A stretch of 64,000 bases of DNA from Liolophura sinensis (Eukaryota; Mollusca; Polyplacophora; Chitonida; Chitonidae), in the NCBI RefSeq assembly GCF_032854445.1, contig NC_088295.1, positions 66,879,249 through 66,943,248 on the forward strand. Direction: 5' to 3'. Position numbers and translations under genes: made by a program. Positions 47,201 to 56,483 of this stretch are shown one piece after another. The notes below the pieces were generated by a model that worked only from the letters and a program-made list of their open reading frames with translations, was not told the origin of the DNA and did no database searches. How positions within the stretch are numbered: position 1 is the first letter of the stretch; each line of letters starts with the position of its first letter.

Positions 47201-47828
47201 GCAAAACATCTGAGCTACATGTGATTTAAAAGTGAAATACATGTTCTTCTTATTCATTTCGTATAGTAGAATTATTGTTACATTTATAACAGAGGGGCCT
47301 CTGTGGCTTAGTTGGTTAGCGCGCTAGCACAGCGTAATGACCCAGGAGTCTGTCACCAATACAGTCGCTGTGAGTTCAAGTCCAGCGCATGCTGGCTTCT
47401 TCTCCGGCAGTACATGGGAAGGTCTGCCAGCTACCTGCGGATGTGGGTTTCCCCACAACCATCAATAATTTGACAATAATTTCCTCCCACTATAATGCTG
47501 GCTGCCGTCGTAGAAGTGAAATATTCTTGAGTACGGCATAAAACACCAATCAAAAAAATAAATAAATTTATAACAGACATAGGCCCTGTAAGTGAAAAAT
47601 TCTTGCGTGAATAGGCCTAGGCCAGGGACTTCAAACCCCAATCAGATATTAATTACATCCTGTTTTGTTTTGTTGTCTGAAGGAGACAATGTCGTGTGGG
47701 GAGGTGAAGCTAGGGCTCACTCAGCCAATCAAGTCATAGCCTGGAGGAAGCTACAAGTATTCCTGCATGAAAATGTTGGTCAAGATACAGCAACAACCAA
47801 AGACTTCAGTCATGCCAGTAGGTTATGA
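34495..47828 (+). CDS. Acyl-CoA thioesterase, ACOT1/2/4-BAAT family, mitochondrial-type leader, complete (475 aa)
   Basis: Exons: 34495-34585, 39045-39302, 40703-40969, 41423-41592, 43006-43119, 43868-43953, 44207-44300, 45139-45340, 47683-47828; all GT-AG, phases consistent, 1,428 nt with stop. The family hydrolyses acyl-CoA to fatty acid and CoA; its BAAT branch passes the acyl group to glycine or taurine. The N-terminal domain (from MVSLTADKPDDL at residue 47, 'DNPVQLTVSGLKAGQ', 'LGGSYTGVDGMGLFWSM', 'ERWY'-like NRWYL, 'RGTLFTPAG') precedes an alpha/beta hydrolase. Triad by position: Ser285 in G-V-S-M-G, Asp376 in G-D-D-D-Q, His409 in T-G-H-L-I-E-P. A serine nucleophile fits ACOTs; mammalian BAAT has cysteine. 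The first 46 residues add a leader without acidic residues before 46 (Lys5, Lys8, Arg24, 26, 29, 31), typical of mitochondrial import. Length and triad positions resemble human ACOT2 (483 aa). The first exon is assigned by reading frame across a 4.5-kb intron and is the least certain part. Confidence 0.87.
35330..35615 (+). mobile_element. Possible third SINE type (SINE-C)
   Basis: A tRNA-like opening with 'ggccactagcctgtgttatg' and box-B-like 'gtttgaatccagc', a non-coding body with 'ggtggttttctccaggctct' and 'gaagctctgggaaatcaact', and a short-repeat tail 'aaataaatgaatgaataaat'. Related pieces appear near 22,600-22,735 and 37,135-37,200. Thioesterase intron 1. Confidence 0.45.
36498..37870 (+). 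repeat. Three diverged copies of a ~320-bp unknown repeat
   Basis: Copies at about 36,498-36,830, 37,225-37,540 and 37,550-37,870. They share, in order, 'caaattgc', 'ggtcac(a/g)t(g/c)acagaaaact', 'acagctgtaaa', 'tgagtg', 'actata..tgta', 'gctgaaaatc', 'gctgt', 'ataaatgcgg/acagg', 'gatttact' and 'tttggc(a/c)ca'. The middle copy lacks its first ~60 bp. No coding frame or terminal repeats are seen, so the family is unassigned. Thioesterase intron 1. Confidence 0.65.
40425..40662 (+). mobile_element. SINE-A copy with (AAAT)n tail
   Basis: 'tgtggcctagtgagcagcat' head, 'caatgactccggagcctctg', 'gagttcaagcccagctcatt', 'cggaaggtcttcagcaacct', 'ttccttccaccataatgctg' and a clean 'aaataaataaataaat' tail. 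Thioesterase intron 2. Confidence 0.8.
41137..41196. repeat. (AT)n microsatellite
   Basis: About 28 uninterrupted AT dinucleotides in thioesterase intron 3, followed by imperfect AT-rich copies to 41,235. Confidence 0.95.
41625..41855. repeat. SINE-A fragment (minus) running into a 22-bp tandem array
   Basis: 41,625-41,700 is a reverse-strand SINE-A tail ('aaaatatttcaccaaggcgg', 'cggcattatggtgggaggaa'). From 41,701 a 22-bp unit 'gggaaatctgcaccaagcag' + 'ga' repeats seven times with almost no variation (starts 41,701, 41,723, 41,745, 41,767, 41,789, 41,811, 41,833). The array begins at the junction with the SINE 'ggggaaa' block, so it was probably seeded there. Open frames on both strands here are repeat artefacts. 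Confidence 0.85.
42068..42218 (+). mobile_element. SINE-A 3' half
   Basis: 'ggtctcagcaacctgcggat', 'tgggtttcccccagactttg', 'tttcctctcaccataatgct', 'gagtgaaatatttttagtat', 'aaaccccaatcaaataaata'. The head is missing. Thioesterase intron 4. Confidence 0.8.
44905..45006 (+). pseudogene. Decayed duplicate of thioesterase exon 8
   Basis: 'caaagtgctaatggagttag' and the following 34 bases align base for base with the start of the real exon at 45,155 ('caaagtgttgatacagtttg'). Both end in 'aaccctgtg(c/g)agcctc'. It reads K-V-L-M-E-L-G-N-N-N-H-I-N-P-V-Q-P where the real exon reads K-V-L-I-Q-F-G-D-D-D-Q-M-N-P-V-E-P. An acceptor-like 'gatttcag' lies upstream at 44,901-44,908. The catalytic Asp is replaced by Asn, and the frame runs on to a stop at about 45,104 without a donor. 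A dead or unused exon copy. Confidence 0.65.
45262..46645 (+). repeat. 107-bp x 13 tandem array made from the 3' edge of thioesterase exon 8 and its splice donor
   Basis: The block 'tctgcagggc' occurs at 45,311, 45,418, 45,525, 45,632, 45,739, 45,846, 45,953, 46,060, 46,167, 46,274, 46,381, 46,488 and 46,595, always exactly 107 bp apart. The first copy is the end of the real exon (C-V-Y-P-Q-T-G-H-L-I-E-P-S-Y-S-P). Every unit holds about 79 bp of coding exon, a donor (gtca|gtaagt, the last copy mutated) and 20-25 bp of intron. Copies differ at only a few bases. As 107 is not a multiple of three and an in-frame TAG follows the first donor, array copies cannot extend the protein. Confidence 0.95.
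46686..46868 (+). mobile_element. SINE-A fragment inserted in the last unit of the 107-bp array
   Basis: 'tatgtgggaaggtcttccag', 'aacctgcagatggttgtggg', 'ctctcaccataatactcgca', 'ataagtgaaatattcttgag' and the tail 'gaataaataaattta'. It is bracketed by 'tatag': before it the array reads 'cagacagattaccctgtatag', after it 'tagtctccgtacagcccatt'. The element therefore split a 14th repeat unit. Confidence 0.75.
47294..47565 (+). mobile_element. Full-length SINE-A with target-site duplication
   Basis: The best copy in the window. The tRNA-like head has box A 'tggcttagttgg' and box B 'gagttcaagtcc', followed by a non-coding body with 'tacatgggaaggtctgccag', 'tttcctcccactataatgct' and 'gaaatattcttgagtacggc', and an (AAAT)n tail. 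A 12-bp direct repeat, ATTTATAACAGA, flanks it at 47,282-47,293 and 47,566-47,577. It lies in the last thioesterase intron, just upstream of exon 9. Confidence 0.92.
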
Positions 47829-48063
47829 CAGTGTGCCACTGCAGGATGTTCTAGGACAACAAGCTGATATTACTCATTCCTAATTGGTGAGAATCAGTGA
47901 TTCTGCCAAACCAGCGTATTTAGACATCTGAAATCTCTGGAAAATGGAGGGTTTGCTAAGAATCAGATGCTGTCTCATGGTAAAGTACATTCATTGAAGA
48001 ATGTTATTCATAGTTTTGCAGTGATGCCATGGCTAGTCTCACCCAATCATCATCTGACACTTT

Positions 48064-48335
48064 ATTATTTATTTATTTATTTGATTGATGTTTTACGCCA
48101 CACTCAAGAATATTTCACTTATACGACGGCGGCCAGCATTACGGTGGGTGGAAATCAGGCACAGCCTGGGGAAAACCCACGACAATCCACAGGTTGCTGG
48201 TAGACCTTCCCACATATGGCCGCAGAGGACCCCAGCATGAGCTGGACTTAAACTCACAGCGACCACATTGGTGAGAGGCTCCTGGGTCATTACGATGCGC
48301 TAACGCACTAACCAACTGAGCCACGGAGGCCCCTG
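48064..48335 (-). mobile_element. Full-length SINE-A with target-site duplication
   Basis: Reverse orientation: (TTTA)n, 'gatgttttacgccacactca', 'cggcggccagcattacggtg', 'ggactttaaactc'-type box B complement ('gctggacttaaactcacagc') and 'ccaactgagccacggaggcc' (box A complement). The flanks TGACACTTT at 48,055-48,063 and 48,336-48,344 are the target duplication. Confidence 0.92.
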
Positions 48336-48688
48336 TGACACTTTGATCACCATATTGGAGGTGAAAACAAAGCGAGTTTACCTCAGGTGAAACAGGCCTT
48401 AGGTAACATTTTACCATAAAAAATGAAAATATAGCTTCTAGGAAAGAAATTCTTTCTGGAAAAGTAATCAGAAGGTGCCAAATATGCATGGCAGTTTCAG
48501 TCTCTTGAAGTACTCTAATCTTCAGGAATCTGCAAAAATCCGCATTTTACCCTTTTAGCGCCATGGTATTTATCACCTCCTGTTTCTTGCAAGGAACCCA
48601 GGTGCTCGAAACTATGAATTTTTACAATATCGGTAAACATTTTGCCATGCTGGTTTGGCCATTGGAAAACATCATCATGGATCAAGTT

Positions 48689-49012
48689 TAGGGAGTTGAT
48701 GTTGTGGATGGTAAATGTGCGTCTGTAAAATATGGTGTTGGAACTGCTTTAAATGTGTGATGCAGAAGAAAACTGTCTGTCTGATTTAATGGTGTGCAGG
48801 CTTGTAAATGTATAGGCCTACCCAATCTCTGAATTTCCAAACAAGACTGAAGTTGATGTTGTTTGGTCGGTAAATGTGCACCTGTAATATATGGTGTTGA
48901 AACTGCAGTAAATGTGTGACGCAGAAGAAAACTCTGATTTAATTGTCTGCCGGTCTGTTACTCTTGTAAATGTACAGGCCTATTTAATCTCTGAGCTTCC
49001 AAACAAGACATC
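48689..49012 (+). repeat. ~160-bp tandem duplication
   Basis: Two adjacent copies. The first holds 'gttgatgttgtggatggtaa', 'tatggtgttggaactgcttt', 'gcagaagaaaactgtctgtc' and 'tctgaatttccaaacaagac'; the second holds 'gttgatgttgtttggtcggt', 'tatggtgttgaaactgcagt', 'gcagaagaaaactctgattt' and 'tctgagcttccaaacaagac'. Non-coding. Confidence 0.85.
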
Positions 49013-51363
49013 AGCACTCATGACTAGTCATTAAAGCATTCATGAAAAGTGTTTGCACCTCATTTTAATAGTTTATGACGTGTTCCAAAATGATGAATAC
49101 AAATAAGGTTTTTGTTTTCATCTTAGAGTGGTAAAAATGGTGTTAAAGCTGATTAAAGACTGTCCGCACTCACCAGTGAACTCAGCTGTTGGTGTGCTAG
49201 GCCAGTGAAGTAGGCTATGATTCTATGCGTCAAAACAGACATTCATATACCAACCATCAACCAGTAAGGACGTTCCAGGTCAATAATCACAAGGTCAAAT
49301 TCCAAAACCTTGTATAGCACAAATCACTAGATCTAAGAAAGTATAAAAAGTTCGAAAATAGGACTGCACGCTATCAAAACAACTACTTGGGGGGTTACTG
49401 TGGAAGTGAGACTACGAACATTATGATGTTTCGTTTTATGGTAAATTTATGTATTCTGTAAATCTACTGTCTGTTCAACCACTATAGCACTTTTGTCAGT
49501 GGAATTTATTCATACATTTATCAGGAAAAAGACACTAAAAAGGATTTGTTTGAGTCATTAAAGATGCAAGCTTCAGAAAATTTCTGTACACCCCATAGTT
49601 CTATCAAAATGTTTCAAAATATTGGTTTGCAGTGGCGGTTGAAAACTGATGAATTATGGTGTATAGGCCCTAATTATCTTTATGCCTTGATATTTCTAAT
49701 GAATATAGAAGCACATGTAGATGATGTATGATTTAAAGGAATTCAAATATAGAGTGTTTATTGTGCTTGTTATGTGTGCTACATAGTATGTTTTTACATA
49801 AGAACGTTTATTGAGTAGATGGTATGAGGTGTCGAATCTCTCCGTTTCCTGCCCAGTTTGTGCTACCATATACACCTCAGCATTAGGGTATGACTGAGTG
49901 GAGAAATGCTGAAATACTGCATAAACTATAATCAGGTAAATGAACAGTTAACAACTTAATTATGTTTTGTTGTAATCGGTGTTATAATTTAACAGTAGGT
50001 GGTGGATGTTTTAATCAATAGGTAACGGTGTAAACGTAATTTGCATGTATTTTGGAAAACAATATTTGCTAATGTGCACACAGTTTTGTCATCCATAATT
50101 TTATACATGTGCACACGTACATAAAATCCTCATTTGGGATTTTGTTTGCAGATTTGAGGTAAAACTCCACTCAAGTAAATAAATCAATAACCGCTTCACT
50201 TAAATGCGTGTAAGTCCTGCTGCGTGTAGAGCGTGCTTGATATTTGTTGTTTTAGGCAAACCTATACGCCAGGTACAACTGACAGTTACAAATGTATGTT
50301 ACTTTGTTGTATTATTGTGTCCCTTCACTGTAGTTCATGTACTTGAAGGAGTTTAATTCACTCGCCTATCATGTATTGCAATAACCTTTTAATGAGTATA
50401 TCGGCCAAGGGCTTGACCTGAACGATACTGCACATATATATACGCGTACACTCATTTTTACACTGAAATCATATACACGGTAAACATTTAGCTGTTTCAA
50501 TCTATCCTGATTAAACATTTTAAAATGCTATATTTCTCCATCTACCGCCATTATACCGTCGTCCTCCGGGGAGTGCATTAAAACTCTTTATAACTTTCGT
50601 CCGTACATCGCCAATAAAATCGATCTCCTTTTACCGGCCCAATCGAACCAGGCAGGGAGGACAAACACGCCTATGTCCAAGTTTCATAAAAGCCGTTAGG
50701 ATTACATCATATCGTATTACCTTGTATGGTTAGTGGAATGGAGTATTTGAATTCACAACGAGAAAATCGTTCCACGCCAATTAGCTGCACGAGACATGCG
50801 ATACTTCAATGCAGAGGCGATCTAAATGAAAAGGAACTGCAGATTTAGGGACAAGAATGCCATTTATATTCGCTCTGGCTTATAAGCTATAGTTGTGAAA
50901 GCAATATGCACATTGCGTAGTTTTGTTGTCAATTAACGTTGCTTAATAACCATATCAGAACCATGTGCCGCCCAAGACTCGGTAATAGAATCAGTCCTTC
51001 CCAGATGTTCGTCTGTACAGTCTTTCTTAAAAGCGAGTACGTGAGAAAAACAAAGATCGTCGGTTATTTAATTGATAAAGTTCTGCTAGTGAATTGAACT
51101 GATTCCTTGTAACTCCTTCCAACTCGTGTGCCGACAGTAAGTTATAATCTGTTATATTTTACGTCATACTGGTAAATACCTCCCTCCCCCACCTGTGACT
51201 GAGGGTGTTATTGTTCATCAAATCAGTATGGTGATACGGTTTGGAATTTGTTTTACCATATGTTCTGAGAGTATATCTCTACGCAGATGAATAGAAAGTA
51301 GTTCACAAGGTGCTTTGAAAATGGTTCATCTGTGTGTCCAAGAATATTGTAGCGATTTGTTGT

Positions 51364-51364
<1 letters not shown>

Positions 51365-51396
<32 letters not shown>
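51365..51396. repeat. (AT)n microsatellite
   Basis: About 15 AT units; a second, longer tract lies at 51,697-51,740 (about 21 units). Confidence 0.95.
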
Positions 51397-51398
<2 letters not shown>

Positions 51399-51693
51399 TC
51401 TTAACGATACAGATATCCCAGTTCCAAATCACACCATTTACTACAGGGGAAAGCACAATATTGGTAGTGTGAAGCACCCAGTGTCGAACTCTGGAACAAT
51501 ATCTGTATACTGCTGGAGACGTTCGCTACTATGGATTCTTTTGAATGTCAGCTCGGTCAGTCCGTGTCATTCAGTAGTATGTTTGGGAAAACCACTAGTT
51601 AGCTCTGAACTTCGAATAACCAAGAAAAGTCTGATTTTTAAGGTTCAACAAACAGCAGCAACAGTTTTATTAAAATAGAGTGACAGGAGTATG

Positions 51694-51696
<3 letters not shown>

Positions 51697-51740
<44 letters not shown>
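51697..51740. repeat. (AT)n microsatellite
   Basis: About 21 uninterrupted AT units in the gene-poor interval. Confidence 0.95.
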
Positions 51741-51743
<3 letters not shown>

Positions 51744-51954
51744 AAAGTGCCAGTACTGTGTACAAGCACAACATCTGTACTTCATATGGTTCAGATAACT
51801 GTGTCAGGGATATCTCAGGGAGGTATTAAACCTAGTGCTGCTGTGATAGTGGTTTGTCCTACTGGTGTTATATAGACAATATGTCAGCCATGTGTGGGGA
51901 CATTATCAGTAAATAATACTTTCAGGTCTTCTCTGGGAGTAACAGTTCCAGAAT

Positions 51955-52235
51955 TGGTCCAGTAATAACTTGGGAAAACGAGTTCCAAATTCTGGGACTC
52001 GGCGTCTCACTGTGCCGAAACTGGGAATCCCAGTCCCACTATTGCTCAGGGGCACTTATGCACAAATTCTCCCAGTATGTTTCAGCTCATACTTGGGAAT
52101 TATAAAATTTTGGTCCAGAAAATCCCAGTTACAAACTATTGAGATATACTGTCTCAATCATGGTTGGGAATATCAGTCTCACAGCCTGGGAAAGTCAGTC
52201 CCACAGCCTGGGAACACTTGTGTCACAATTTGGAA
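51955..52235 (+). repeat. Degenerate repeat rich in 'tgggaat...cccagt'
   Basis: Multiple imperfect units such as 'aactgggaatcccagtccca', 'cacagcctgggaaagtcagt' and 'cacagcctgggaacacttgt'. Unit length is irregular (about 25-40 bp). The 89-aa open frame over it is low-complexity and not a credible protein. Confidence 0.5.
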
Positions 52236-53429
52236 CTAGCAGTCCAACTGTCTTCTAGATATGCTCTGAAGCTGAAATCCCACTTCAGTGCTGACAACTT
52301 ATCTAGCTACCACTTTACACTGCTTATATACATGTAAAATACCTGCCTTAGAAAGCTAACTAGGAGGAAATTTAGATGTTAACACGACGGTGGTCCGAGA
52401 TCATCTGGGACTGAAACTGGGAATTTGCCCAGTATTTATAGTTTACGCTCATAAATATTCATGAGTACCAAAGGATGGTACTCAGAGCACTGATTGGCTA
52501 ATACCAAAGTAACAACATCTGTGGATAGAAATACTATACATGTACATGCGTATCTAATGTCATGGCACATTTTTTTTTTCTTTTTCTTAATAATGGAAAG
52601 ATGAACAATAACTTGTAGGTAGAAAGGAGATGAGCCTGTGGAGTGAAACTATTTACTTTCGCAAATACAAGTTAATGCCCCTTTTGAAACTCTTCAATAT
52701 GAGTTTAACACTAAAGGATGTCGTAAAGTAGACAACCTCGTCCAGCGGCAGTTCACCGTGAACGACGATCGTGCGCGGCAAAGCAACAACAACAACCACA
52801 AAAAAAAAATGATTTAGTGTCTTAAACTTGGTACAAAGGACGTTTTATGCCAAAATCATGCCACAGTCAGTGAGTACTAATGTTGTTTTAACTGGAAAGA
52901 TGCCGTACGTGGTTTGTTACAGCAAGAATATGTCCAAAAGTAATGGAAACTCTACTCGAATTTGTCACTTCAAAATATTAACAATGGCGGATGTTTCTAA
53001 AAAAAAAACTGTTGTTTGCAACCTAGTCAAACAATATCTGATCACCAAGCTTGGAGAGAAACTCATTCAACATGTCAGTGTATTATACGTGAAATATGGT
53101 GTTCTAATTAAGTCATCAAGAGTTAAAATTCTTACGATGGAAGGGACAGGGGTCCACGGAAACTGTGTCCTTCAAAAGTTATATTCAGGCCCCAAAAACA
53201 ACTTGCTCTCATGAGTCCACAAAAATATGTTACAAGAAAAAAAAATATATATATATTTCAAAATATTCCACAAAAATTCTAATTTAATTTAAGGATATGT
53301 CTAACCCATAAAAATTTACATTCTACCGGTAAAACCTGTGTCTACGTTATGGACAAGGCAGAAAATTAACCCCTAACCTCCCATGCAATTATATGAAATA
53401 ATATACTGTCTCTAGCAAAATCATCACAA

Positions 53430-53515
53430 TATTCTATTGGTGTTTTACGCCCATCTCAAGAATATTTCAGATTTACAACGGCAGTAAAGTTTGTACAGTG
53501 AAAAACAGCGCACCA
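53430..53515 (-). mobile_element. SINE-A 3' fragment
   Basis: 'attggtgttttacgcccatc', 'tcaagaatatttcagattta' and 'caacggcagtaaag' match the SINE-A tail in reverse orientation. Confidence 0.6.
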
Positions 53516-53754
53516 CGTCAGGAACATTGCACCTGCCAAACTTCCTGACGCAAAGCCACATCTGAAGCTTCTTGAGCCAGGTTGCAGTACGCGATATTGA
53601 TCAAATCAGCACCGTTCGCCATGATAATCCTCTTAGTACATGATGTACATCTGGCAGATTTGGTGGTCGGTGATCAAGGTTTCTATTGAACACTGATCAA
53701 CAGTGATACTAGATTAAATCTAACAACGATGTTAATGGTTTGGAACGCCTGTTG

Positions 53755-54170
53755 GGTTAACTCTGGAAACGATCTTCATCCAAAAACCTGACCGGGTTAC
53801 TCTGGGAACGCCCTTCACCCAAAAACCTGACTGGTTTACTCCGGGAACGCCCTACACGCAAAAACCTGACTGATATACTCCCTGAACGCCCTTCACCCAA
53901 AAAACCTGACTGGCATACTCCGGAACACCCTCCACCCAAAAAGCTGACTGGTTTACTCTGGGAACACCCTTCACCCAAAAAGCTGGCTGGTTTACTCCGG
54001 TAATGCCCTTCACACAAAAAAACTGACTGGCTTACTCCGGTAACGCCCTAAAGCCAAAAAACCTGACTGGTATACTCCGGGAACACCCTCCACCCAAAAA
54101 CCTGACTGGTGTACTCCGGGAACGTCCTTCACCCAAAAACCTGGCTGGTATACTCTGGGAACGCCATTCA
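53755..54170. repeat. ~40-bp minisatellite, about 10-11 copies
   Basis: The unit is 'cacccaaaaacctgactggt' + 'ttactccgggaacgccctt'. Copies are about 36-41 bp apart and 80-95% alike, with degenerate outliers continuing to about 54,370. Open frames over it on both strands are repeat artefacts. Confidence 0.9.
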
Positions 54171-54427
54171 CTCAAAGCCTCACAGATTTAGGGCTCTTCT
54201 TTCACTTACACGTGAACCTGAGTGGTGTACTCCGGGTATTCTGGTTTTCTTTCCCTTAAACCTGACTGGATTCCTCCACCCATTAGCCTGACTGCGTTTA
54301 CCCAAGTTTCCTCTACTCATAAATATTATTTGTTTACTCTGGTATCCGTAAACCAGACTGTTTTACTCTGTGCATTCCGGTTTCTCCTTCCATAAAAATT
54401 ACCTCCATGGAATTGGTGAAAAATCTT

Positions 54428-54580
54428 ATTTATTTATTTATTTGATTGGTGTTTTATGCCGTGCTCAAGAATATTTCACTTATATGACGGCGGCCAGCAT
54501 GATGGTGGGAGGAAACTGGACAGAGCCCGGTGGAAACCAACGACCATCTGCAGGTAGCTGGCACACCTTCCCACGTGCGA
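54428..54580 (-). mobile_element. SINE-A 3' half
   Basis: (TTTA)n, 'gattggtgttttatgccgtg', 'ctcaagaatatttcacttat', 'cggcggccagcatgatggtg', 'aacgaccatctgcaggtagc'. The head is missing. Confidence 0.8.
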
Positions 54581-56483
54581 GAAAAATCTTCGACCGTAAC
54601 GTTTAACATCAACAAAATAAATCATAAAACAAATCAAATTTATTACATTTATTTGTCTAATTGTTGCTTAAGGCCATACTCAAAATTTTTCATATATACC
54701 GGTCAGTTTTATGGGTGCAGGAAACTGGAGTTGTCGTGCGTAAAACACCGACCTTGGACCTTGGACTAACAAACTTTTGCAGACGTGACATTCAGTTCTA
54801 TACATCATATGTAGTGGAAGTCAGATGGTCAACGAACGTTAGAATACGCAAACCAATATAGGAGCATCGTCAATCGCTCATAGTGACCAAGACCCCACAA
54901 TCTGCAAATTGCTAAGGCCGGGTTTAAACCCGCATCTTGTGTGACTGAGCTATTGTAAGGTAAGTGTCTCTAACAATTCTTCACAAACCACTAGTGACAA
55001 CTCTCTGGAGTGAGATATAGTTTTATGAATACCGGAATAAAACAGTTGAAAAGTGAGAAAAGTAAACAAAATGTTTATATTAAAGAAAATAAGTTACCAT
55101 GATGTACAAAACAGTTCATCTCTGATATTTTACAATGTATGTGCAGGTGTTTGAGTGATCTATTTATTAGCAGTCACCAAAGAATTTAAAATCAGTAAAG
55201 ATCTAACATATAGGTTGTCCCAATAGGTTAACACAGAACTGTATAAGTACATGCAGTGAAACTGCATACATTGGCCACACATACATATCAAGCATTTTTT
55301 TCTCAATGTACCTTGATTATACTGTTTAATAGTAACCAGTTTACCAAAAGTAATCACAAGGACAGCAAACATGGGGTGTGCATGTTGTAGAGTTCGGGTA
55401 GCTCGTTTTGAATTACGTATTTGGAACTATATTCAAAACAAATCAGGGACAATTAATGAATTCAGGTACTGATTCGGCTCTCCTAATTCAAGCATTTCCT
55501 GTCAATTTACACTTTATGTTCGTTCCAGGGTTGGAATTGTTCCTATGCTCGAAAAGAAACTTGCCGTGGAAGAACAGAAGAAACGCCACAGGTAGGAATG
55601 GGAATTCTTTTAACACGTACCCTTTACTTGCTGGTATTTGGCCGAGCTTTTCTTGATCAAAGTCTTCTTATTTTTTTTCCAGCTCGATATGACCCACGCA
55701 CGCTAAATGTCCCCATACAAACGCTTCTGTAGTCAGTGTGGTATTAAGTTGGGGACATGTCTATACTATGTAACCATAATGTACTGCACATCTTTCAAGC
55801 ATGGTGAAAATTACTTTTGCGTGGCAAACGCGTGAATCAGTAACAGGCATATGTAGGCAAGTGTGTTGTTTTACCCTTGCCGTGTAGGATGTAACTGTAC
55901 ATAAACACTATAGCCCGTGTTAAAAATCAGTCGTTTGAAGTTATGCCGCACGTAGAACACCAAGAGACAAGAATCTCCCTCCACATATAAAAACAATTTT
56001 TGTATCAAACGCCATAGGTGTCAATACTGATTATAGACTTCCGAAAGGGGAGGAATATATTATCAGGATTCTCTCCCATCCTGATCACCCGCCATCCACA
56101 CTGTTACTTAATTCCTTTGTCTTTGTGTGGGTTAATTAATGATTGACAAGTGCTGACAGGTCCGAGTTACGGCTATTTACATCATAGACGGGACCAGCTG
56201 CATATGTCCGGTTTCCTTTATATAGCTGAGGATGACAATGGAATATCCGTAGAGATGACTCTCACAAAAAGCCCACCAACAGCCATGGTAACAAACACAG
56301 GGATGGTTAACATACTTGGCAGTTTTCATCAACAATGCTGAAATTACAGGCCGTTGTTGATGGATACCTTGCAAATACACAGTAATGCCAGTGAGCCATT
56401 CATCTAAGGGCACATTGCCGCGCGAGCCGTTTAGATATACGGTCTGGAATGATCGCCAATGCCAGTGTGAAGGAATCCCTGTA

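Larger units (their letters stand above)
47829..56483. other. Gene-poor interval between the thioesterase and SULT-B
   Basis: About 8.6 kb with no gene model I can support. It contains SINE-A copies, a 160-bp duplication, two AT microsatellites, a GGGAAT-rich repeat and a 40-bp minisatellite, all listed separately. The longest open frame (52,828-53,214, plus, 128 aa) has no recognisable domain and no splice or family support. The 3' untranslated regions of both neighbouring genes must fall in its ends. Confidence 0.6.

Noticed and set aside
47294-47400. tRNA gene at the SINE-A head
   Set aside because: Boxes A and B are present but about 70 bases apart and no cloverleaf forms; it is a tRNA-derived SINE.
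52828-53214. 128-aa open frame, the longest outside genes
   Set aside because: No domain, signal or splice context; composition is typical of random A/T-rich DNA.
55531-55592. Orphan plus-strand exon (ttccag|...|gtagg) reading V-G-I-V-P-M-L-E-K-K-L-A-V-E-E
   Set aside because: The next acceptor (55,682) gives a stop in that frame, and no partner exons were found within 5 kb.
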